Shown here piece by piece: positions 35,617 through 44,348 of a stretch of DNA of 64,000 bases. Below the pieces are notes generated by a model, which saw only the letters and a program-made list of their open reading frames with translations, did no database searches and was not told the origin of the DNA. A program made the position numbers and the translations under genes. The DNA comes from Granulosicoccus sp964435305. Lineage in GTDB: Bacteria > Pseudomonadota > Gammaproteobacteria > Granulosicoccales > Granulosicoccaceae. Each line of letters starts with the position of its first letter. Position 1 is the first letter of the stretch. The DNA lies in contig CAYSZH010000004.1 of NCBI GenBank assembly GCA_964435305.1, forward strand, positions 6,271 through 70,270, given 5' to 3'.

Positions 35617-38163
35617 ATGTCCTCAAGTATGCCAATCTCCCGCACTATGCAGCCGCAGCAGGCTCGTGAGCTTCTGACTAACGAGCGCGCTTGGCAGGCT
35701 GATGGTATCGATGTCGGAGATGATATCGATGCACTTAAAAAATCCATCGTACAGCATTTTTCGCACACGCTTGGTCGCGATATTGACCACGCCTCGCCTC
35801 AATACATATACAGCGCTGTAGCGCTGGCCGTGCGAGATCGCTTGATGGACCAATGGCGCACAACCCGTGCTGAAACAGAATCATCAAGCACTCGAAAAAC
35901 CTGCTATCTCTCTCTCGAATTTTTAATGGGCCGCTCTTTATCGAATGCGGTTAATAATTTGGAAATGGTGGATCCGGTTCGTCAGGCACTGCATCAATTG
36001 GGTGTTTCACTCGAAGATGTTGAGACGCTGGAACATGATGCGGGTTTGGGTAATGGTGGCTTGGGACGACTTGCAGCCTGTTTTCTGGATAGCTGCGCGA
36101 CACTGGCTTTGCCTGTTACGGGATATGGTTTGCGGTATCGCTACGGTATGTTTCGTCAGGAGCTCGAAAACGGGCATCAGATCGAAAAGCCGGATAACTG
36201 GCTGCGAGATGGGCACGTCTGGGAAATCGAGCGGCCTGAACATACCTGCGTTATCCGATTTGGCGGCTCGGTGAACGCGGTTTCTGCTGCCAATGGGAAA
36301 CCCATCAGGCAGTGGGTAACAGATGAAGAGGTCCTTGCAGTGCCGTTTGATGTGCCCGTGCCAGGACACGGAAACGACGTCATTAACACGCTGAGGCTTT
36401 GGTCCGCCTCTGCGACCGACGAATTTGATTTATCCGAATTTAATGCAGGCGGTTATGCTGAAGCTGTGTCGGCAAAAACGGATGCCGAGAATATTACGAT
36501 GGTGTTGTATCCAAACGATGCCAGTGAGAACGGCAAAGTGCTGCGTCTGCGGCAACAGTACTTTCTGGTTTCTGCAAGCCTGCAGGACGCCATGCGTATT
36601 TGGCTTTCCGAACATGACGATTTCAACGGATTTGCAGACAAGCATTGTTTTCAAATGAACGATACGCACCCGAGCCTGGCGGTAGCAGAGCTTATGCGTT
36701 TACTCATCGATGAACATTTAATGGAGTGGGATGATGCATGGGAGATCGTATCGCGTTGCCTGGCTTACACTAACCACACGTTGCTTCCTGAAGCGCTTGA
36801 ATGCTGGTCGCAGTCTATGCTTGAAGCACTGCTGCCACGGCCCATGGAAATCATCCATGAAGTGAATCGGCGCTTTCTATCTCAGGTCGCCAGGCAATGG
36901 CCAGGTGATGCAGCCAAGCAAGCCAATATGTCCATTGTGTCGTTTGATGAGCAACCGGTTGTACGTATGGCGCACCTGGCCATCGTTGGTAGCTTCTCTA
37001 TTAATGGTGTGGCTCAGCTGCATTCCGATCTGTTACAAAAGGGGCTCTTTAAAGAATTCTACACTTTGTGGCCAGAGCGATTTAACAACAAAACCAATGG
37101 CGTTACTCAACGCCGATGGCTTGCCCACTGCAATCCATCGTTACGAAGCTTGCTGGCTGATCTCATTGGAAATAAATGGATTACCGACCTTGATCAGCTT
37201 GAAAGATTATTGCCTCATGTCGAGGATGACGCAGTACAACAGCGCTGGTTGCAGGTAAAGCAACAGAACAAAGTTCGTTTAGCAGAGCTTATCAAGTCAC
37301 GCACGGATGTTGATGTTGAAGAACACATGCTGTTTGACATACAAGTTAAGCGCATGCACGAATATAAGCGCCAGCTGCTATGCGCATTACACGCCGTGCA
37401 TTGCTATTTACGAATTATCAACGGTGAAGATGAGAACGACGCAGAACGATTAATATTGATAGCTGGCAAAGCGGCGCCCGGATACTATATGGCTAAGGCC
37501 ATCATCAAACTCATCTGTAATGTGGGTGACGTCATCAACAACGATCCTCGAACCAAAGGTAAGCTGCGCCTGGTTTTTCTACCTGATTACAATGTCTCCG
37601 CAATGGAAATTATCTGCCCAGCAGCGGATTTGTCCGAGCAGATATCCACCGCCGGCAAAGAGGCGTCCGGGACAGGCAATATGAAGTTCATGATGAATGG
37701 GGCGCTCACTATTGGCACATTGGACGGAGCCAATGTGGAAATTCTTGAAGCCGTGGGCGAGGACAATTTCTTCCGTTTTGGCCTGACGGTGGACGAGGTT
37801 GAAACCTTACGTCCTAGCTATTCTCCCGACACGACCGTAGCGATAGAGCCTCGCGTCAAGGCAATTGTAAAAGCGTTTAAAGACGGAATGTTTGATTGCG
37901 GTGATCCGGAACTTGTGAACGTGGCGCTGGATGCGGCATTGAGCTCGGACGACCCGTGGATGACCATTGCCGATTTGCCTGACTATCTGGACGCGCAGCA
38001 GCGCGTGTCACAATGCTGGCAGGACAAAGCGCTGTGGATAAGTAAAAGTATTATAAATTCGGCAAAAAGCGGCCGCTTTTCCACCGATCGCACCATGCGC
38101 GACTACAATAACGACATATGGAATCTGTCGCCGCTGGGCCAGCCTTTCGAGGCCAACAACTAG
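35617..38163 (+). CDS. glgP: Glycogen/alpha-glucan phosphorylase (GT35)
   Basis: This 848-residue GT35 enzyme releases glucose-1-phosphate from glycogen. It has SLEFLMGRSLSNAV near residue 100, GNGGLGRLAACFLDS near 143 and the PLP-lysine motif EASGTGNMKFMMNGALTIGT near 685. I prefer the ATG at 35617; the frame is open to 35551, adding 22 residues without a good ribosome site. It is divergent from glgC, and its end overlaps glgX by 46 nt. Confidence 0.93.
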   Translation: MSSSMPISRTMQPQQARELLTNERAWQADGIDVGDDIDALKKSIVQHFSHTLGRDIDHASPQYIYSAVALAVRDRLMDQWRTTRAETESSSTRKTCYLSLEFLMGRSLSNAVNNLEMVDPVRQALHQLGVSLEDVETLEHDAGLGNGGLGRLAACFLDSCATLALPVTGYGLRYRYGMFRQELENGHQIEKPDNWLRDGHVWEIERPEHTCVIRFGGSVNAVSAANGKPIRQWVTDEEVLAVPFDVPVPGHGNDVINTLRLWSASATDEFDLSEFNAGGYAEAVSAKTDAENITMVLYPNDASENGKVLRLRQQYFLVSASLQDAMRIWLSEHDDFNGFADKHCFQMNDTHPSLAVAELMRLLIDEHLMEWDDAWEIVSRCLAYTNHTLLPEALECWSQSMLEALLPRPMEIIHEVNRRFLSQVARQWPGDAAKQANMSIVSFDEQPVVRMAHLAIVGSFSINGVAQLHSDLLQKGLFKEFYTLWPERFNNKTNGVTQRRWLAHCNPSLRSLLADLIGNKWITDLDQLERLLPHVEDDAVQQRWLQVKQQNKVRLAELIKSRTDVDVEEHMLFDIQVKRMHEYKRQLLCALHAVHCYLRIINGEDENDAERLILIAGKAAPGYYMAKAIIKLICNVGDVINNDPRTKGKLRLVFLPDYNVSAMEIICPAADLSEQISTAGKEASGTGNMKFMMNGALTIGTLDGANVEILEAVGEDNFFRFGLTVDEVETLRPSYSPDTTVAIEPRVKAIVKAFKDGMFDCGDPELVNVALDAALSSDDPWMTIADLPDYLDAQQRVSQCWQDKALWISKSIINSAKSGRFSTDRTMRDYNNDIWNLSPLGQPFEANN

Positions 38164-40286
38164 AAGACTACAAATTACTGCCGGGTAAATTTGCCCCGTT
38201 TGGGGCGACTCCGGATGCGGCTGGGGTTAATTTTGCGCTTTTCTCGGCCCATGCGGAGAAAGTAGAGCTGTGTGTTTTCGACGAAACAGGGCAACAGGAA
38301 ATTGCGCGGCTGCCTTTGCCGAGTCACACCCATGATGTCTGGCATGGGTATTTACCCCTTGCAAAACCGGGCCTGATTTACGGCTACCGGGTATATGGCC
38401 CCTACAAGCCTGAAATGGGGCATCGCTTCAACCACCACAAGTTGCTTATTGATCCCTATTCGAGGCAACTGCACGGGGAGCTGACTTGGCGTGATGAGGT
38501 GTTCGGATTTGTAGTGGGCCACCCTGATGGTGATCGATCTTTTGACAGTCGCGACAGCGCACCTTTTGTCCCCAAAAGTGTGGTCGTGGATCAATCGTTT
38601 ACCTGGCGTAGCGACAAGTACCCGCGCACGCCAATTAAAGATAGCGTCATCTACGAAGCACATGTAAAAGGGCTCACCCGTTATTTTCCCGGCCTTACGG
38701 GTAAACGTCGCGGAACGTACAGTGCATTGGCTTCTGGTCCAGTGGTTCGACACTTACAGGAATTAGGAATTACCGCGGTTGAATTGCTGCCTGTACACAG
38801 TTTTGTTGATGAGCAGTTTGCGGTGGGCAAGGGGCTGAGTAATTACTGGGGTTATAACTCACTGGGGTTTTTTGCACCTGCAAATCGTTATGCGATGGCC
38901 GATCCGATTTTGGAGTTTCGTGCCATGGTACGGGGCCTGCACCGGGCAGGCATCGAGCTGATTCTGGATGTGGTGTACAACCATACAGCAGAAGGTAATG
39001 AGCTTGGCCCAACCTTATCGTTTAAAGGCATAGACAATGCCTCTTACTATCGGCTCGCAGAAGATCGGCGCTACTACATTAACGACAGTGGTACTGGAAA
39101 CACCGTTAATGTTTCCCATCCAAGAGTGATGCAGCTGGTGTTGGACAGTCTGCGTTACTGGGCGAATGATATGCATGTGGACGGCTTTCGATTTGATCTT
39201 GCAACTGTCCTTGGTCGAGAACTGCATGGCTTTGATCGCGGTTGTGGCTTTTTCGATTCGTTGGGGCAAGACCCAAGCCTTGCGACAACCAAATTGATCG
39301 CAGAGCCCTGGGATATTGGTATGGGCGGGTATCAACTCGGCCAATTTCCGCGAGGTTGGTCTGAATGGAATGATCGCTATCGCGATACCATGCGGCGAAT
39401 CTGGACTGGGGAGCGTGGTCTGTTGCCTGAATTTGCGAATTATCTTCTGGGCAGCAGTGATGTCTTTGAGTGGCAGGGCCGTATGTCCAGTGCCAGCGTC
39501 AATTTCATCTGTTCACATGATGGCTTTACCTTGCGCGATTTGGTCAGTTATGCGCATAAGCATAACGGGGCTAATGGGGAGGATAACCGTGATGGGCACA
39601 GTGCAAATTATTCAACAAATTGTGGGTACGAAGGCGATACGCAAGACCCAACGATTATTCAAACCCGGCGTCGAAAACAACGCAATCTGCTCACCACACT
39701 AATGGTGTCGCAAGGTGTCCCCATGATACTGGCGGGCGACGAAATTGGAAATTCTCAGCAGGGCAATAACAACGCTTATTGTCAGGACAATGCGATTGGA
39801 TGGATAGATTGGCGTGCCCGACGGGCTGATCGAAAGCTGCAGGCGTTTCTGACACAATTGATTAAAATTCGACGATCGCAGCCAGTATTGCGACGCCCAC
39901 ACTTCCTGCATGCTTCAAAACTGTCCAAAAGCACTGATCTGGCAGACGTTTGTTGGTTAAATTCCCAATCCCAAAAAATGCAGGATGGGGATTGGCATAG
40001 TGACGAGGCGTTTATAGGCTTGCTTTTACCAGGAGATGCCAGTGACGATAGGGACAGCGTCGGTGAGCTTGAGCATGGAGACGGCTTGCTTCTGCTGTTT
40101 AATCTGGGTGAGCGACAAATCGAATTCGATTTGACCGTTTGGCCGGAAATGAGTGGGCAATGGGAGCTTCTGATTGATACATTTGGTGAAGAAAGTCAGA
40201 GCGTTGACATTCAAGGCAAGATTGTGAGCCGTGCCGATTCCGTGATTATTGCGCGCTGTTATACTAAGGATAACTGCCCATCCTAG
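38118..40286 (+). CDS. glgX: Glycogen debranching enzyme
   Basis: This 722-residue isoamylase-type enzyme has a CBM48 N-terminus (FGATPDAAGVNFALFSAHAE near residue 30), YEAHVKGLTRYFPG near 180, the nucleophile Asp in VDGFRFDLATVLGRE near 360, the acid Glu in LIAEPWDIG near 395 and CSHDGFTLRDLVSY near 465. It trims phosphorylase-limit branches and works with GlgP. The first ATG lies within glgP, and no later in-frame start fits before the conserved domain, so the 46-nt overlap looks real. Confidence 0.92.
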   Translation: MESVAAGPAFRGQQLEDYKLLPGKFAPFGATPDAAGVNFALFSAHAEKVELCVFDETGQQEIARLPLPSHTHDVWHGYLPLAKPGLIYGYRVYGPYKPEMGHRFNHHKLLIDPYSRQLHGELTWRDEVFGFVVGHPDGDRSFDSRDSAPFVPKSVVVDQSFTWRSDKYPRTPIKDSVIYEAHVKGLTRYFPGLTGKRRGTYSALASGPVVRHLQELGITAVELLPVHSFVDEQFAVGKGLSNYWGYNSLGFFAPANRYAMADPILEFRAMVRGLHRAGIELILDVVYNHTAEGNELGPTLSFKGIDNASYYRLAEDRRYYINDSGTGNTVNVSHPRVMQLVLDSLRYWANDMHVDGFRFDLATVLGRELHGFDRGCGFFDSLGQDPSLATTKLIAEPWDIGMGGYQLGQFPRGWSEWNDRYRDTMRRIWTGERGLLPEFANYLLGSSDVFEWQGRMSSASVNFICSHDGFTLRDLVSYAHKHNGANGEDNRDGHSANYSTNCGYEGDTQDPTIIQTRRRKQRNLLTTLMVSQGVPMILAGDEIGNSQQGNNNAYCQDNAIGWIDWRARRADRKLQAFLTQLIKIRRSQPVLRRPHFLHASKLSKSTDLADVCWLNSQSQKMQDGDWHSDEAFIGLLLPGDASDDRDSVGELEHGDGLLLLFNLGERQIEFDLTVWPEMSGQWELLIDTFGEESQSVDIQGKIVSRADSVIIARCYTKDNCPS

Positions 40287-40308
40287 ACTTACGAATACAG
40301 AGCTCGTT

Positions 40309-41022
40309 ATGAAATCGACGCTACCCGCTACCCATTTACTGCGCCATCTGGCGTTGTTTTTATTCACCGTTATTTTTCTGCTCTCGATGATTCGCGCAGC
40401 CTATGTACTTTGGCAGTTCCCCACTGTCATGGACACAGGGTCGTTGCTGCAGGTGTTTGCCATGGGCCTTCGATACGACCTGGCACTAATCGGAGTTTTA
40501 CTGTTGCCGGTGGTGTTGCTGGGCGGTTTGTTTGGCATGTTCAGTTTTTCGCGTGCACTTGCCAAAGGGCTCATCATACTTTTGCTTTTCTTAGCCATGT
40601 TGTTTGTTCTGATAACTGAACTCATTACCCCCTATTTCATGGCAGAGCAAAGTATCAAACCCGATTTGTCTACTTTAAAAGCCATAGAGGACCCTGTTGA
40701 GACGGTGGCAAGTTTATGGGGTGCTTATTTAATTCCAGCCATTATCGGTACGGTGCTGACTGTGCTGATTATTGTTGCCTATATTGCCAGGCTAGAAACC
40801 AGCCGTATGCTTCGATTTCGACTAGCACGCTTATCCACGTTTGCACTGATGATTGTGTGTTCTGTTCTATGTGTATGGGCCGTGTATTCGCAAATTGATC
40901 CATCAAAACCACCGTTGTCACCTGCTGAAGGTTCCATAAGCAGCGAGCCGATCGTTAACGAAATAGCGTTGAACACTGGCTACAAAATGTTGTACTCAGT
41001 GGTCGCTCCATTCATCCCGTAA
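40309..41022 (+). CDS. LTA synthase-like membrane domain lacking the sulfatase domain
   Basis: This 237-residue membrane protein has about five helices. It matches the N-terminal membrane part of LTA-synthase-family proteins: IRAAYVLWQFPTV near residue 28, GLRYDLALIG near 50, ITELITPYFMAEQSIKPD near 105, and the link region with EPIVNEIALNTGYKMLYSVV near 215, which normally leads into the alkaline phosphatase/sulfatase domain. Here a stop codon follows, and the next 160 bp contain no sulfatase sequence. It could be a truncated gene or a stand-alone domain. The start at 40309 gives the natural N-terminus, 22 bp after glgX. Confidence 0.68.
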   Translation: MKSTLPATHLLRHLALFLFTVIFLLSMIRAAYVLWQFPTVMDTGSLLQVFAMGLRYDLALIGVLLLPVVLLGGLFGMFSFSRALAKGLIILLLFLAMLFVLITELITPYFMAEQSIKPDLSTLKAIEDPVETVASLWGAYLIPAIIGTVLTVLIIVAYIARLETSRMLRFRLARLSTFALMIVCSVLCVWAVYSQIDPSKPPLSPAEGSISSEPIVNEIALNTGYKMLYSVVAPFIP

Positions 41023-41185
41023 ACTGCGGGCTACATCACGTTACAGTACGTGCAATTAGGCTGTGTGCACATGGCGTGTGTGCCAGTCGGCAGCTTTAGC
41101 GATTTATGACGAACTGGTTATCTAAACGCCTCCAAATAAAAGCTGCAGATTAAAACTGGCTACTGCCACGGCCGTTCCCTGTCAT

Positions 41186-42226
41186 GTGAACGGAATAGAA
41201 TCAAACAGTCGCGGATGGACAGCATCTTTAAGTGAAGAATTCGCTTTTGTAAAGCGTTTACCTTCGCTTGGTCGTCATATCTATGCAGACTCATCAACGC
41301 CACGTCAGTGGGCTAAAGCAGCTTGGTTTAGCTTGCAAGGTTTGCGTTATGGAACTGAACTAAGACACTTTCAGTCATTGTTTGCCTGTAGCGAACTGCG
41401 CGAAGTATTGCATCACTCTCCCAAAATACTGGATAAACCATTTAATCCTTATGTGTGCATCGACTGGACAGTACATGATCGAATGACCCAGCTTAGATCA
41501 CATTTTCTTTTTCTTAAAAAAACCATGGGTGCGCGTGCATCGGAAGTCTATTCTAGCGAAGGGCATCATTTGTTTGATTTTATCGCCCGAGATGAGCTTA
41601 GCTATCGAGTAGAGCTGTTTCAGGGTTATCAAAATGAAGGGGCTATGGGCATACGCCTGTGTGATAGTCAGGGTAGGGAAATTTATACTTTAAGTTTTCA
41701 TATTGGTCTGGGGCATGGTTTCGACAATGCCATTTTTATTGGAGCATTGCAGGGACCAAACGACCGAATCGAAAATCGCCAGGAATTAATTACGCTACTG
41801 ACCCGCAGTCTTAATGGTTTAAGACCAAAAGCACTGATGGTTGAAATTTTATACATGGTTGCTCAGCAACTGGGTATTAATGAGCTATTCGGTGTATCCA
41901 ACGCGGGGCATATTCATCAGTCTGATAAATATTCGGATGCCAAGCGTGCACAAATGAGTTTTGATATGGATGCCTTATGGGGTGAGTACAATGGGGTGGC
42001 GTCGGGGAAGACGCTTTATACATTGCCTTCCACACCAGAGCGAAAAGATATCGCCTCACTCAAAGCAAAGAAACGCTCCTTGTATCGAAAACGCTATGCC
42101 TGGCTTGATGAGGTCTCTGTAAAAACAGCTGAGTCCTTAGCCGAGCTCTTGGTGCGAGGTGATGTGGTTAAGTTCGAGTCAAGTGCCAGTGTTGATCAGG
42201 AATTTATACCGCACGAGGCAGCGTGA
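41186..42226 (+). CDS. DUF535 (VirK/YbjX) family protein
   Basis: This 346-residue protein, from a GTG start, matches the VirK/YbjX family: FQSLFACSELREVLHHSP near residue 65, FLKKTMG, FHIGLGHGFDNAIFIGALQGPN near 170, LTRSLNGLRPKALMVEILYM near 210, and GVSNAGHIHQSDKYSDAKRAQMSFDMDALW near 240. Members are linked to envelope stress or resistance to host peptides in enterobacteria, but no biochemical activity is known. The envelope-related neighbours agree with that. Confidence 0.82.
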   Translation: MNGIESNSRGWTASLSEEFAFVKRLPSLGRHIYADSSTPRQWAKAAWFSLQGLRYGTELRHFQSLFACSELREVLHHSPKILDKPFNPYVCIDWTVHDRMTQLRSHFLFLKKTMGARASEVYSSEGHHLFDFIARDELSYRVELFQGYQNEGAMGIRLCDSQGREIYTLSFHIGLGHGFDNAIFIGALQGPNDRIENRQELITLLTRSLNGLRPKALMVEILYMVAQQLGINELFGVSNAGHIHQSDKYSDAKRAQMSFDMDALWGEYNGVASGKTLYTLPSTPERKDIASLKAKKRSLYRKRYAWLDEVSVKTAESLAELLVRGDVVKFESSASVDQEFIPHEAA

Positions 42227-42288
42227 CAGCGTTTGTGTTATAGGGTTAGAAACGGCTTCAATATGCATAGCCAGTTTTTGCTGCTTAA

Positions 42289-43143
42289 TTAACAGCTCGG
42301 CTTTTCCACAAATGCTCTAACGTAGTCAACTTGATAGGATGCTGGAAATACCGTTGATCTATCGGGGCTGCCTGGCCAGGTACCGCCCACTGCAAGGTTT
42401 AATAGAAAATGCACCGGCTGGGTGAAGTCGCTTGGTGTTGGGTGTGACGCGACTTTTTGTTTATCCAAATACCACTCCACTTTTTCAGGCGTCCAGATCA
42501 CAGAATACAAATGAAAGTTATCACTGATTCTTGTATTGATGGTGTGGTCGTAAGGGTGCGATTCCAGTTTGCCATTCTGGTTGGTATGTAAGGTCGTGTG
42601 AAAGGTATTGTGTTCGTGCCCCAGGCTCTCCATGACATCTATTTCGGGTAAAACAGCGACACCCTCGGGCCACTGATCAAAACTTGGCAGCAGCCAGAAT
42701 GCTGACCATAAACCTTTGCCACGTGGCACTTTAACCCTGGCCTCGAAGCGACCGTATTTTTGTGAAAAACCGTTTTCTGTTGTCAGTGATCCTGAAATAT
42801 ACGGTTGGTTTTTAACCGACTCGACTAATGCGGCTGGCGTCTTTTGCGCTGTGATATTGAGTATGCCATTGTCGATACTAAATGGATTTATCCCGTGTGT
42901 TCTGGGGTCTATATAGTATTGCAGCTCGTTATTTATAATAATATCGCTGCCCCAGATGTAGCTTGTTTTCCACTGGCCGGTGCCTGTGTTCGCATCCCAC
43001 AAGTCGAGCGTATTAAAGTCATCACTAAAGCTTTGCTGCCAGCACGCATCGTTTATCGCTTGAGCGGCAACTTTAGCTGACAGTAGCGGCAATGAAAGAA
43101 GGCCGATGGTTGCCGAGACGCCTATCGCTGAGAGTAGTTTCAT
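42289..43143 (-). CDS. Secreted glycoside hydrolase family 16 (endo-beta-glucanase type)
   Basis: This 284-residue protein has a signal peptide (SAIGVSATIGLLSLPLLSAKVAAQA, cleaved near residue 29) and one GH16 domain. The catalytic EIDVMES motif (nucleophile and acid Glu), preceded by GLWSAFWLLPSFDQWP, is clear, with YGRFEARVKVPRG before it. Enzymes of this type cut beta-1,3 or beta-1,3/1,4-glucans. I chose the ATG at 43143 because it precedes the signal peptide directly. As the last gene of the EPS cluster it may trim the polymer or digest algal laminarin. Confidence 0.85.
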   Translation of the reverse strand: MKLLSAIGVSATIGLLSLPLLSAKVAAQAINDACWQQSFSDDFNTLDLWDANTGTGQWKTSYIWGSDIIINNELQYYIDPRTHGINPFSIDNGILNITAQKTPAALVESVKNQPYISGSLTTENGFSQKYGRFEARVKVPRGKGLWSAFWLLPSFDQWPEGVAVLPEIDVMESLGHEHNTFHTTLHTNQNGKLESHPYDHTINTRISDNFHLYSVIWTPEKVEWYLDKQKVASHPTPSDFTQPVHFLLNLAVGGTWPGSPDRSTVFPASYQVDYVRAFVEKPSC

Positions 43144-43287
43144 GCCGTTTATTGTCCGCCACCATGGGGCTGTTGTGGTATTACCAGAATGATGGCTTAG
43201 CTGATCTTCGGGCCGCCTGGTATTGTAGTCTTTTTCGCATTGCATATTTCGCCAACAGGAAACCGAATTTCTCAAATGTCCGCTTTA

Positions 43288-44307
43288 TTAAAGCGATGCA
43301 GGAGGGTGCTTGCTAAACCAATCCCAGGCATGCTGCAGGCTTTGCTCAATGTCAGGGTAAGCGGGTTTCCACTTCAATTGCTGCATTGCAAGGCTTGCAT
43401 CAGCAACCAATTCTGGCGGGTCGCCTTCGCGCCTGTCGGACAGATTATATTCAATATCCACACCCGTAATACGTCTGGTTGCTTCGATCACCTCCAGTAC
43501 GGTGTAGCCTTTATTCGTGCCAAGGTTAAACTGCTCAGCACCAGCTTCAGGTGTGTCTATCATCCGGTGTAACGCTGCAGTATGAGCTGCACAGAGATCA
43601 TTGACATGGATATAATCTCTAACGCAGGTGCCATCTCTTGTATCAAAATCACTTCCGAACACTCGCAATGCGGTTTCTTTTGGATCTCCACCACCTTTAA
43701 CCCTAAGTGCTTCAAAAAGTATGAGCGGTAATAAATGTGTTTCTGGATCATGGCGCTCGCCAAGTGAGCCATCTTCGGCGCAGCCGGCCGCATTAAAGTA
43801 ACGTAAAGCGACACTGCGAAAATTATAAGCTACCGCGTAGTCTTTAAGAATCTGTTCCACCATCAACTTGGACTGCCCGTAAGGGTTTATAGGATTTTGC
43901 GCAGTCGCTTCGGTAATTGGCAGTGATTCTGGCACGCCATAAGTGGCGCAGGTAGATGAAAACACAAGCCTATTGACATCGAACTTACGCATGGTGTCCA
44001 TAAGGTTCAGCGTGCCCCCGACATTGTTTCGATAGTAGATATCGGGTCTGGTAACGGATTCGCCTACGTAAGCGAACGCAGCAAAATGCATCACAGCATC
44101 AAACTGATGTTTCTCAAAGACGGGTTCTAATACCGCGCTATCCGCAATATCTCCTTGAACTAAAGTGGCGGACGCAGACGCTGCATCGGCATTGCCTCTG
44201 TCCAAATTGTCGTAGACCACCACGTTATAACCTGATGCGTTTAGCAATCTGGCCATGTGAGAACCGATGTATCCAGCTCCTCCGGTAATCAGTATCGTCT
44301 TATTCAC
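43288..44307 (-). CDS. galE: UDP-glucose 4-epimerase
   Basis: This 339-residue extended SDR enzyme has NAD-binding GGAGYIGSHMARLL at residue 8 and the catalytic SSTCATYG and Tyr-x-x-x-Lys in NPYGQSKLMVEQIL near residue 145. The C-terminal part includes FNLGTNKGYTVLEVI. It interconverts UDP-glucose and UDP-galactose, supplying precursors to the EPS transferases upstream in the same cluster. Confidence 0.93.
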   Translation of the reverse strand: MNKTILITGGAGYIGSHMARLLNASGYNVVVYDNLDRGNADAASASATLVQGDIADSAVLEPVFEKHQFDAVMHFAAFAYVGESVTRPDIYYRNNVGGTLNLMDTMRKFDVNRLVFSSTCATYGVPESLPITEATAQNPINPYGQSKLMVEQILKDYAVAYNFRSVALRYFNAAGCAEDGSLGERHDPETHLLPLILFEALRVKGGGDPKETALRVFGSDFDTRDGTCVRDYIHVNDLCAAHTAALHRMIDTPEAGAEQFNLGTNKGYTVLEVIEATRRITGVDIEYNLSDRREGDPPELVADASLAMQQLKWKPAYPDIEQSLQHAWDWFSKHPPASL

Positions 44308-44348
44308 TCAATAAGTCCTATGTGCAGTTGATTGGTTCTTTGGCTTGC

